Below are positions 34,279-45,108 of a stretch of DNA of 64,000 bases, piece by piece (the stretch's first letter is position 1; each line of letters opens with the position of its first letter). The DNA lies in assembly GCA_037179335.1 (NCBI GenBank), contig JAKZHN010000010.1, positions 1,185,870-1,249,869 of the forward strand, in the 5' to 3' direction. The translations under genes were made by a program, and so were the position numbers. Origin of the DNA: Cyclaneusma minus (Eukaryota > Ascomycota > Leotiomycetes > Marthamycetales > Marthamycetaceae). The notes below the pieces were generated by a model. That model was given only the letters and a program-made list of their open reading frames with translations, made no database searches and was not told the DNA's origin.

Positions 34279-36989
34279 ATTGTTTTTTTACAGCTCCGGG
34301 CCCCGAAATTTTTAAATGCGGATTTTTGCTTTTTAATAATTTAATATTTAATTTTAATGATTAATTTCGGCTTTTTATTTTAACCGTATAAATTAATAGA
34401 TTTTTATTAATTCGCTATTATTAATAATTATTTTTAAATTTATTATAGCTTAATTTTTAAATTTTTAAATTTAATATATAATTTGCGCTATTTATTACTA
34501 AATTAATTTTAGGCTTCTATTTTGGTTTTTTATATATTAAAGTTTATTGGGATTTTATTATTTTTATTAGCTTATATATATTATTTCAATTTTCGCGCGT
34601 ATTGTTTTTGCAAATGCTAAAAAACTAATATAGCGGCGGCTTATTTTAAATAATAATTATTATTATTATCTTTTGCCCTTTTTTTTATACGCGCATTATA
34701 CGCTTTTTGCAATAATAATATAATAATTTTTAATTGTATTTTTGATTTTCAAAATTTTAAGCGATTTTTAAGCGATTTTTTGTTTTTTTTATAATAATTA
34801 TATTGGATTTTATTAAAAACATTATTTATATAAAGCAGATTTTCCTACTTTTATTGGGTTTTCTTTTTATTGCTTTTATATGGATTTTTTTATATACGCT
34901 TTTTCGGCGAAAATTAGGCTTTTTTTTAAAAAATATTATAGCCTTTAATATTTTTGATTGCAAATTGCAAAATTCTTTTAATTTTGATATATTTTAAAAT
35001 CCATGCAATAAAATTGCTGGCTATAATTATAATGCTAAAAACTGCTAAATTCGCGGTCCCGCCGCAAAATTTAAATTGCTTTATTATTAAGCCCGCATTT
35101 GCGCTTTAAATTTATATTTGCGCTTGCTATACGCAAAAGTTTTATTTGAATTTTTATTGCAAAAAAATTAATATTTATAATTAAATTGCAAATAATTTTA
35201 AATACGATTATTATTGCGATAATTATAAATTCTTTATATATATTGTTTTGCTAATTAATTTATTATTTTATAAATTACCGCAATTTGAATTTTTTTTATT
35301 TAATATAATTTATATTTTTTTTATATTTTATTGCTATTGCTGTATTAATTTTTTTGAAAACCAATGCGTTAATTATAATAATAAATTAATTCAATTAAAG
35401 AATAATATAATAATTGCTGGAATTTTGTTCTATTTCAAAATTTATGCTTTTTTAAAATATAAAATATATAATGCCTTTAAAAATACTATAATTGCGATAA
35501 TAGCCTTAATTAAAATTATTTTTGCAATTTATATTTTAATGCATATAATAATTAACATTTTTTTTATATGTATCTATTTAATTAAAATATATATTTTTTT
35601 AATTTTTTTTAATAATTTTTTATTTATTACAAAAGAAACCGGGCTTTTAGCAATATAATGTAAAATATAAATTTTTTAAATTTTTTAATTTTGCTAATTG
35701 GATTTATTTTATATAATATTTATTTTTAATTAAATTGTTTAATATATAAAATCTATAATTTTATTTGCGTATTTTATGATTTTCAATTAAATTAAGTGTA
35801 TTATTTGATTTTTATTTTTTTAATTTAAGTTTTTTATAAAATATAATTTAAATCAATTAAATTTATGTTTTTATATTTTAAATATTTATATTTTTGCTTT
35901 TGCTTAATATTGCATATAATTGGGCATTTTCTATTTAAATATTAAATTAAAACTATGGTTTTTTAAAAAAAGATTGCGCTTTTTTTATAATTTAATTTTA
36001 ATAAATTTTTAATAAATTTGCTTAAAATTATTAAAAAGAAAAATATTAAAATTAATATTTAATTCCAATTTTGACTTTAATTTTTCCAATATATATAAAA
36101 TATATATTAATTTTTTTTAATTTTTTTAATAAATAAAAAAATTTAATTCTTTTTTTTTAAGATTTATAATTTTATAATTTTTCGCATATTATTTTATATA
36201 TTTATTAATAGTAGTTTTTTAATTTTTGCAATAATATATATTAATTTTATTATTTTATTATTTTTTATTAGTTTTTTCAGTTTTTATAATTTAAATAAAA
36301 TATAGCTTTTTATTTAAAAATTTGCATTTATAATATATAAATAAAATATATAATATTAATTTTCCAATTTAATAATTTTAATTAAAACATAATTGCCGTA
36401 TTTATAAAAATAGCTATATTTTTTAAAAATTATAAAATTTTAGTTTTATATTTTATTTTATTTAATAAATCGTTTTATATTTATAAAATAGCATAAATTA
36501 TTACAATTTAAAAGCATTTAAATTTTATAATATTAATTTTATAATATTAATTTTTTAATATTAATTTCTTTGCAAGCAATTTAATATTATATATTTAATA
36601 TATTAATTTTATACTGATTAATTTATAAAATTAAAAGGCTATTAAATACTAATAATACTATATTAAATTATTTAAATTTTTAAATTGCTTTAAAAATTTT
36701 AATATTGCGAATTTAAAAATATTACATATAATTTGCAAAAGCTTTATAAAATTAAAACATTGCAATATTAGCTTATTTGCAAATATGTTTTTGAAGGATT
36801 TTGTTTTTGCTATTTATATTATTAATAAATTAATTAATTATAAGCAATATACTTTTATTATATTTTAAAATAAATTGCTTATAAAACTTAATTTATTTTA
36901 AAAATAATATATATTTTATATATATAATTAATATAGACTACTTTTAAATAATATATATTTTTTCCGGCTTTATATATATATTATTTGTT

Positions 36990-37530
36990 TTTATTATAAA
37001 ATTTAAAAATAAAATTTTGTTTATTTTAAATTTGCATTTATTTTGTTTTATAAAAAAAAGTATTTTATATATTTATTATATTTGCTAAAAACAAATTAAA
37101 AAAATTAAAAATTAAAAAAATAAATTATTATAATAATATTAAAAAATCCTTTAAATATTATATTTATATAGGCTTAAAATATAATTGGTATATTTATTAA
37201 TTTAAATAATATTATTAAATATTTAAAATAGCTATATTTTATATAAAATACTATTTTTTATTTATTTATTTTATTATATAAATTTTTAAAATCCAATTTA
37301 ATAAAAATTTTGGCTTTTTCCAATTTAATCAGAAGTTTATTAATTAAAAACAAATAGCAATTTTTAATAATAATATTATTTAATTTTTTATAATTAATAT
37401 ATAAATGTAAGCTATTATTTTTGTCAAATGTAAATAATATAAAATCTTTTGCTAGGCTTTTTAATTTATAAATCCAGTTTTTTATTAATATATTATTAAA
37501 ATATCTTTTTAATATAATTAATTGCTTTTT
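36990..37530 (-). mobile_element. decayed Ty3/gypsy reverse transcriptase remnant
   Basis: The minus strand at about 37270-37520 reads SLHLYINYKKLNNIIIKN, then LINKLLIKLEKAKIFIKLDF, the signature of gypsy reverse transcriptase blocks around the first catalytic Asp. A later segment near 37000-37080 (VFSKYNKYIKY) fits the region just after the Y-x-D-D box. Stops and AT mutation have destroyed it. Confidence 0.72.
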
Positions 37531-38221
37531 AAATAAATTATAAATAAATTAATAAAATGAATTTATTTTAAATTTTATAATATAATTTCAATTAAAATAT
37601 ATAAATAATATACTAGTTTTTATTGCATTAAAAATATTATTAAAATATTTTAATTTTTTTAATTTTTTAATTTTTAATTTTCATATTTTAATTTTAATCT
37701 TAATTTTATTGCATATTTTTTGCAGGTATTTTTAATATTTGGTAATTTACAATTTTAAAAGTATATTAAAATCTTATTTTATTTTACCAAAACTTTAATA
37801 TTTTGCTCAATATATATATAATAGGATTTTTATTTAAATTTGCAGTATTTTTTATAAAAAATAATTTTCCATTTATTTTGCTAAATACTATTTTGTATAA
37901 TTTAATATTATATTTTTAGCTTTTATATATAAAATATTTTATCTATAATAACTTATTATTTATTATATTTAAAGTATAAATTATTGCGCTTAGCTTTTTT
38001 AATTAATTTATTTTATTTTAAATAATAATTTTATATTTAATTTGGCATTTATAAATAAAATTGGCCTTAGCCCAATTATAATATTTATTATTTGCTTATT
38101 TAAATTAAATTATATTTAAAAGCAAATTATATAAATATGCAAATATTTTATATATTTTAACGTTTTGGTTTTTTATATTATTTTTATTATTAGGAATTTT
38201 AACAAAACCTTTATAATATTA

Positions 38222-38300
38222 TTTTATTTTTATTTTTATTTTATTTTATTTTTATTTTATTTTATTTTTATTTTATTTTTATTTTATTTTTATTAAAAAA
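38222..38300 (+). repeat. microsatellite-like (TTTTATTTTA)n
   Basis: Repeats of ATTTT/TTTTA, mostly as 5- and 6-base units. It lies where the right arm of the large inverted repeat loses similarity to the left arm. Confidence 0.8.
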
Positions 38301-39784
38301 ACAAATTTATAAATATTGCATATATGCATTTGTTTTGCAAATATTAATAATATAAAATTCCTATTTAATTTATTATTAATAAAAACGGAAACGGAAACCA
38401 TATTTTAAATATTAATTGCAATTAAGCAATCGATTATTATATGCTTTTATTTTATAAGAAAATTGTTAAATTAAAAAATTATTAATAAAAAAAATTATTA
38501 TATTTATATTTATAATTTAAAAACTAAGAATTTCATTTGCAATTCTTATAAAAAACTCTTAATTATAATTATTATAATTTTCGCTATAATTAAAGCCATT
38601 TTTATATAATTAGCCATTTTTTATAGCCGCTAAAGCCATTATTATTTAAAATATACGCTTTATTGCCAAATTATTTATATCTATAAATTTTATATTTAGG
38701 CTTTTAGCAATTTTAATATATATGTATTTTATAAATATAATTAAATAAATTATAATTATTAGCATTATAATTAAAGCATAAAAAAAGCCAATATTAATTT
38801 TAATTGCATTGCTAATTTTTATTTTAATAATAGCTATTTTTATTTTATATAATTAAGCTAATATTAAATTGCTATATTATTGTTTAAAATTTTATATAAA
38901 TTTTATAATCCCCTATAATTATTATAATGCTTTTTTAAATTATTTATATTAAATATATTTTTGGCTTTAAATTAAAAATTAAATTTATTTTTGTATTTAA
39001 TATTTCTAATTGTATTAAATATATATTGTATATTAATTTATAATTAATTGCTTTATTAAAAAATAAAACTTTATTTAATATTTTTATAAAATTTAAAAAT
39101 AAATTTATTATTAAAAAATATAAAAGGCATACTTTTTATATAAAAAAGCAAATTTTTTATTTTGCAATAATTTTTTTTAAAAAAAGATTTTAGCAAATTA
39201 ATTTATTATATATAATATACGCTATTGCTTTATATTTATTGCATTCAATATTAAATTTCTATTTTTTTTTATAAAATCTTTTTTAATTTTTAATTTTTTT
39301 AATAATATTGCTATATAATGCATATATAGCTTTTAAATGCAATTAAAGCATAATAAATATAAATTATATATTTGTTTTTAAAAAGAAAAATATATTAAAA
39401 TAATTTTGCAAGCAATTAAATTATTTATAATATTTATATATATTATATATATAATATAGCTTAATATTTAATATATAAATTTTTTAAATATATAAAGCTT
39501 TTTAATAATTAATTATTTATAATTGGAATTTAAGCCAAATAGGCTGCATTTGCAAATAAAAATCGCGATTTCAATTTGCAATTTTGCATTTTCTTTTTTA
39601 ATTTCAAGCTTTTAAATAATTTGCTAAATGGCTTTTAAATTATCGGAATTTAAACTAATTTAATTTTAAATTAAATTAAAAATAAACGCTTAATTGGTTT
39701 TGATTTTATATAATATAATTATATTTTCGGCTAAAGCGCTTTAATTTTAAATTGGCCTAGGCTAATTTATATTAATAGGCTAAT

Positions 39785-40009
39785 TATCACACGGGGCCGA
39801 GGAGGGTGCCCTGCGGGCACCCCACGAGGCACGTGCGCTAGAGGTGCGCAGGAGGAGAGCGTTGCTTACTAAGGAAGCTAAGCGAGGCTCCCAGCGCACA
39901 ACACTTAGGCGCTGCCATTCTCACTTGAGAAGGGCAGCGGCTATTCTTCATAGCTAAGGAATACATATAACGCACCCCATTTGCCAATCTATTTTTGACC
40001 ACTATAATA
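39785..40009 (+). mobile_element. unmutated 225-base repeat unit inside the AT block
   Basis: A GC-normal island, sharply bounded. It starts TATCACACGGGGCCGAG and ends GACCACTATAATA; the two ends are imperfect inverted repeats over 13 bases (9 of 13). It contains two strong hairpins: GGGTGCCC-TGC-GGGCACCC at 39804-39822, and CGCTGCC.TTCTC-ACTT-GAGAA.GGCAGCG at 39910-39939. It is inserted in an AATTAGCC-type tandem repeat that is uninterrupted in the opposite arm. It has no ORF. It could be a MITE, a solo LTR or another short non-autonomous element. Confidence 0.8.
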
Positions 40010-40399
40010 CTAATTTGTATTAATAGGCTAATTTATATTAATAGGCTGATTTATATTAATAAATTAGCTATTTAATTAAAAAAGGCTATTAAATAATTTC
40101 TAATTTTAAATAAAAAAAGCGCTAAATTGCTTTTAATTACCAATATTAATAATATTTTTATTAGTATTATTAATAGAAATATTATTAATAAATATATTAT
40201 TATTATTATTATTGCTTAATAGGGCTTTTTAATTTGGTATAAAAATTGGGCTAATAATATTATCAAAATTGGATTGCTTTAAAATTAAGGAAAATTAGCT
40301 TTTAAAGTTTTTAGCAGAATTTAATATATTATAATTGGTATTGAATTTATAGCTATTTAATTAGATAATTATTGTTTTTTAAAATAAAAGCGGCTATTT

Positions 40400-40625
40400 T
40401 ATTATAATAATTAAAAATAAATTAGCAAATAAAAATATATTATATTTTTTTTTAATTGTAAAAAAATAGCTATTGCCTTTTTTAAATAAAAATAGCAGCA
40501 TTTAAATATTATATATTAAAAGCCTTGCTTAGCTTTTTTAATAAGCAATGCTTATTTTTTATATATTTTTAGCATACGTGCTTTATAAAATGCCCGCAAG
40601 GCGCTTTTCTCGGCCCCGTGTAATA
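40400..40625 (-). repeat. 225-base repeat unit, mutated copy (inverted, outer end of right arm)
   Basis: The reverse complement begins TATTACACGGGGCCGAG, like copy 1 and unlike the copy at 34053-34278. Aligned to the unmutated unit without gaps over the first ~150 bases, it shows almost only C-to-T and G-to-A differences. Confidence 0.85.
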
Positions 40626-41712
40626 AAAATTTAATATATTCTTGGAAAATAAGGATTGTTATAGCTATAATAGCGTATAATATTATTTTTAAAAGCTTTT
40701 TTTTAAATATTAATTGTATCTTAAATTATTTTTAAAGCTTTTTTATTTTTATTATTTTTATTTGCGCCGTTATTATTTTTATTTTTTTAATTCCGATTAT
40801 AATTTGCGCTAAAAGCAAAGATATTATTATTAATATTAAGGGCTTAATTTATAGCGCCGAAATAAATATTTTTAAGGAAAATATTTATTTTTTTATCCGC
40901 TTAAAATTAAGCAAAAACGCAATTAATTTAAATAAAATAAATAGGCTATAATTAGTTAAGGAAATAAATAATTATAAAATTATTGCTCGGGGAAATTTTA
41001 AGGTTTTTTAGAATGCTATAAAAATTTAAAAAAAATCCGGTGAAATGCTTTATAAATTTAAAATTGCTATAGGCTGCGATAATAAACTAGCGTATAGCGT
41101 TTGTTTTTAAATCAATTTTTTTGGAATTATTTATATAAGATTTTTTATATTTGCTAAGCATTATTTATTTTAAAAAGTAGAGTTTTTGGGCCAAAATATA
41201 AATTAGCTATAATATAGCTTTTTATAAGACCGTTATTAATTTATTAAACTTTAAAAACATTTATTATAATAGCGAAAAAAAGCTTTATATTAGAGAGAAT
41301 AAATTTAAACAGGCTTTTTCCTTAAAGCGTAAATTTTATTTTTTGGCCTATATTTTATAGTTTTTTAATCCCTTAAGCTAAAAAGTTTTGTTTGAAAAAC
41401 CGCCGGTAAAATCGGAAAGTATAATATTAATTGGAGAAATATAGCTATAAAGCTATAATTAATTAAAGATTTTAAAATTTTATTGCAAAAGATTTTGCAA
41501 ATTAAGGCTGTAATAAAATGCTATAAAAATCTGCTATAATGGATATTTATAAAAAAGGGCTTAATTAATACGGAGATTAAAAATACGCTAGCAATATTTT
41601 ATTGGGGTTGTAAATTGCATTATTATATATTTAAAATTATGCTATAGCACGTTTGCTATAGGGCTAATAATATTATTAAGTGATAAAGCTTAATACTAAT
41701 TTATTAAAATTG

Positions 41713-41745
41713 GCGCTAGCGGTAGCGAAATGCTAGCGCTAGCGC
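41713..41745. repeat. inverted repeat at the right border of the AT block
   Basis: The arms GCGCTAGCG (41713-41721) and CGCTAGCGC (41737-41745) lie just before GGGGTTAATTTT. This is where composition starts to recover. Confidence 0.65.
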
Positions 41746-42278
41746 GGTACGGGGTTAATTTTAGAGCGCAAGATGGAGATTTGCGTGTTTGGCTGCAGAA
41801 TAAAATGCTTGCGATTTGCCAAAATTAATTGATTTTAATTGAAGGATTTTAAAGTAATGAGAGTGGTAGATTTTATGCAAGGGCTTATAATTTATTAGTT
41901 ACGACAGGGATTAATTATAATGAAATCGATAATGTTTTATTAACGTGCCAAGCACCAGAATATATATTCTGGTGCCAAGCGCTACGCTAAGCTAAGCTAG
42001 AAGGCTACCGGGCTGGTCTGACTGACCAATAAAGCGGAGGGTGCTCTGCTTCACGCATAAGGAGCCTACTAAGGTCTTTTCGGAGGATTATTATGCGTGA
42101 TTGAGTGATGGCCCACCAGAGGAAGAATTTTGGGAATTTCAGCGTAGCAAATGGGCTGGGTCGGGTAGTTTGGTTCACTTTGAGATTTGAGAGTGGATAG
42201 GATGGTGTTTGTAGGTGTTGATTGTATCATTTCGAGGTCGAGTTTGTTGGATCTAATGCTGTTGATGACGAGATGCCA
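41746..42278. other. transition zone between AT block and MITE
   Basis: Composition recovers gradually. There is a perfect 24-base palindrome at 41952-41975, centred on ATATAT with GCACCAGA arms. CACGCATAA (42052-42060) has an inverted partner TTATGCGTG at 42091-42099. There is no gene. Confidence 0.6.
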
Positions 42279-42642
42279 TATATATAGGGAATCGCTAAAT
42301 CGCATCTGGAGTTTTGAAATCGCATACAGACTAAGCCTATCTACCCTAAGCCCCTTGATTATCCCCAATTACTCAATCGGAAAACTCTCAGCTACTTGGA
42401 ATACTCCCAGTTATTTTGGATATTCCCGATTACTTGAAGGACTCCCAGTTACTTGGAATAGTAATACTGCCAGTAATTTGGACAACTTCCACTCGCTTTG
42501 AATACTCCAGATTACTTGGAATCTGAAATCTATCTAATTAGCAAAGAAAATAACCAAAGCGGCGTCGGAGCTATTTCTGAATAGGCTTAATCTCTAAGCA
42601 ATTTTATAACACCAGATGCGATTTAGCGATTCCCTATATATA
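42279..42642. mobile_element. 364-base MITE with long terminal inverted repeats
   Basis: 42279-42309 and 42612-42642 are perfect 31-base inverted repeats (beginning TATATATAGGGAATCGC). They extend inward with three mismatches to about 42 bases. The interior (about 42358-42525) is a degenerate tandem array of an 18-20 base unit near AGTTACTTGGAATACTCCC. There is no transposase. Near-identity of the ends suggests fairly recent activity. The flanks are TA-rich, so a TA target duplication is possible but cannot be proved. Confidence 0.85.
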
Positions 42643-42662
42643 ATACCGTTTGCTTTCCGAAT

Positions 42663-44402
42663 CTACGAACCATCCACTCCAGGCTTCCCAATCCTAATCA
42701 TCGCCGCCGACACCAACGCCAGCGCATAAAGTCCCTATTCACTCATCATTAGTACATTACACTCACTTCCCACCGCCTCATGAAATCACTCACCGAGGCA
42801 ACATAAAACGGCATCCCCAACCATCTTCCCCCCAATCTCAAGCCTGCTGCAAAAAGCATCTGCATCCCCGGATCCATAACCGCATGACCCAGATTCTCCA
42901 ACACAGCTATCGTTGCAAAAATCCCCGCCTTTTTCTCGCCGCCAACGACATGTGTCAGCAATGCCAAGGCTGACACTCGCGATCCAAATCCTGCTGCAAA
43001 GATCGCTACTGCGATGTAAAGTAAGGTAAGAGACGGAGAGATGGCGAGGAGAAGAGCGCCTGTGGCCATCAAAAGGACGCTGGTGCGGGCGAGGAAGAGG
43101 TCGATTTTGGGTGCGGTGATGGATGTGTGAGAGTGGATGTAGGAAGTGACAAGAGGGATGAAGAGGAGGAAGAGAAATATGTTGATGGAGGCGGTGAGTG
43201 TGTAGAAGAGTGCGCCGGTGGAAAAGGATATGGAAAAACGCAGGTAAGCGTATTGGATGAGGATGTTGAGGGTTGTGTAGCGGAGGGTGCCGACTAGGAA
43301 CACGGGGGTGAGGATGAGGATGGTGGGGTTTCCGAGGAGTGAGCGGAGAGATGTGGGCCGTGAGTTGCTGCTGGATGCGGGCGTGTCGTCGGCAGTGGCG
43401 GATAATAGGGACTGTGTTTCGACAGTGATGCTGCTAGGCTGAGAGATAGATGGGGATGAAGCGGAGTCTGAGATGGACATGACCCAGAGCAGCAGCAGAC
43501 AGAGGGAGAGTGATGCTATTGCCAATCCACAGGGTATCCATGGAGAAATGTCAGTAGTTACGAAAGCGGTGTAGGAAGCTACCAGTTCGGCTACGTAGAA
43601 GGCTGAGAAGATGTAGTAGAATGACTTGCTCCTACATAAACACTAGGTCAACTCTCCTTCATTCTCCAAGAAGTTTTGTGTGGCAATAGCAAGTAGTAAG
43701 ATACAGATACTTTACGTTACCTTTCCTGCTCGTCCATGCCCTCCGATGCAATAGACCACATCAGACTTGCTGCTGGGTATAATCCGCCTCCACACAGCAA
43801 GATAGCTGAAGAAAGCCAGACTAAGCGTAAGGGAAACACTTGCGGGAAGGCGCCTAGAAGATTGTCAGTGGATTCATGGAATTACCGATGCTCGAATTCT
43901 GGGCTAGGGAAAAGGAGAGTGAGATACCTACAAACGACGAAGACCCAAGTTAGGCTGGCCATCACACCAGCGACAGTAACAGCCATGATCTTCTCATGCC
44001 CATACTTATCTCCTAATCTCCCAAACGGAATCGCCACCAACAGCACTATCTCGCACGTCAGTAGGAAATCCCACTTTCAAGTATGAAAAAGTGGTTACCA
44101 GGCAAAGTATCCAACCCCCCTTTCCACCCTCTCACACTCGCAACCTGCTCCTGAACCTCCCTTATCTTACAATCATTTCCGGCATGAAAACTGCCATAAT
44201 ACTGATAACACAGGCTTCGCTCAAAGAGCACAATCAATGGTGCTACGAGAAGCATTTCGGCGAAGGCGAGGAAGAAGTGTAGGAGGGTGCAATAGAGGGC
44301 TGTTCTTGATAAGCCCGGTTTGGGAAGCTCGAGGGAGGCATCTTGAGCAGATAAAGTGGGTTGAAGCAATGATTGCTGTGGAGGTTCTCGTTCTCGCGGC
44401 AT
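42663..44402 (-). CDS. major facilitator superfamily transporter
   Basis: Five exons on the minus strand: 44099-44402, 43932-44045, 43721-43853, 42794-43631 and 42663-42734, giving 486 aa. Introns of 53, 78, 89 and 59 bases all have GT...AG ends and preserve frame. Exon 2 supplies the MFS loop signature (IPFGRLGDKYGHEK) and exon 5 the last membrane helix (LYALALVSAAMIRIG). The first helix (LYCTLLHFFLAFAEMLLVAPLIVLFE) and a Cys-containing outer loop are typical of fungal MFS exporters. A hydrophilic Ser/Thr-rich central loop separates the two six-helix halves. The substrate is unknown. The stop codon lies 20 bases from a MITE, which may influence its 3' end. Confidence 0.85.
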
Positions 44403-45108
44403 TGTGGAAGAAGAGGGAAGGTCGTAGGTGGAAAGCACTTCTATTTATGGAGGAGGACAACTTGAAAGCGATCCTAGCATGTCACCATCTGCACGGCTTA
44501 AGGCTTTCGGGAATTGGGATGGATGGCAGTTGAACACTCGCTACTGGATTGGTGGGATCTGTGCTAAATGATCCAGTTAAGTTCTCGAAGGCAGTTGTTT
44601 GTTGAGTAGGAACCCGTCTTATCAAGTATGTGGGGAAGCGACTGATTACCCCCAAGGTGGTCCAAGCGTGCGCAAAAGTCACAAAAGCATTTTCGACACC
44701 CGCTGAACTTTTCCATATGCGCCAAAATCTGTGGCGGGGCTCTCTGATTCTGCTAATATAAGAAGTATTACGCCACGCCGCTGGTCTCACTTGGACCAAA
44801 ATGCTGCCAAGTGCCAAGCAAGGGAGAGACTGCAAAGCGAGTCCTCCATCTTGCTCTGTCCAAACTCCTCGACTCCAAGCATTTTGCAAAGCCTCGATAC
44901 ATGTACCCAAACGCCCGTTGCCGACGACCGTCCACCGGCCTGCTATGCACAACTCCTGATCTGCCAACTCGCGCTCCAGCCCCGTCTACCTTGGCCATGT
45001 CCAACGCCTCAGCTCCCAGCCCGATTATTGTCTAGGGCACTTGTCTTAGTCTTGTCATGAGGCAAGTGGCTCGCAAACATGGGGCAACTGGGCTCGCAAA
45101 CACCTCCC
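44403..45108. other. MFS promoter and GT32 3' flank
   Basis: About 700 bases between two minus-strand genes. It contains the MFS leader and promoter and the 3' flank of the glycosyltransferase. I see no gene or repeat. Confidence 0.5.

Larger units (their letters stand above)
38300..40625 (-). repeat. right arm of large inverted repeat
   Basis: The reverse complement of 31886-33960, interrupted by the unmutated 225-base unit at 39785-40009. Its outer end is the mutated 225-base copy at 40400-40625. Confidence 0.75.
25855..41720. other. ~16 kb AT-rich block of mutated transposon sequence
   Basis: Composition falls abruptly to very few G and C, apart from a 225-base island at 39785-40009. Reading frames are riddled with TAA and TAG. 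Surviving C and G are mostly in GpC. Recognisable decayed retrotransposon domains are present (listed separately). The few open frames (33422-33676, 34803-34997, 35248-35658) are Ile/Phe/Lys/Asn-rich products of the base composition and are not genes. Such blocks are known in fungi that mutate repeats premeiotically (RIP). Confidence 0.9.

Noticed and set aside
35248..35658. 136-codon apparently membrane-spanning frame in the AT block
   Set aside because: Phe/Ile/Asn/Lys content is what AT-only DNA gives; no conserved pattern, no promoter.
38222..38300. Possible CRISPR or telomere-like array
   Set aside because: Units are simple ATTTT microsatellite steps without spacers; no telomere repeat is present.
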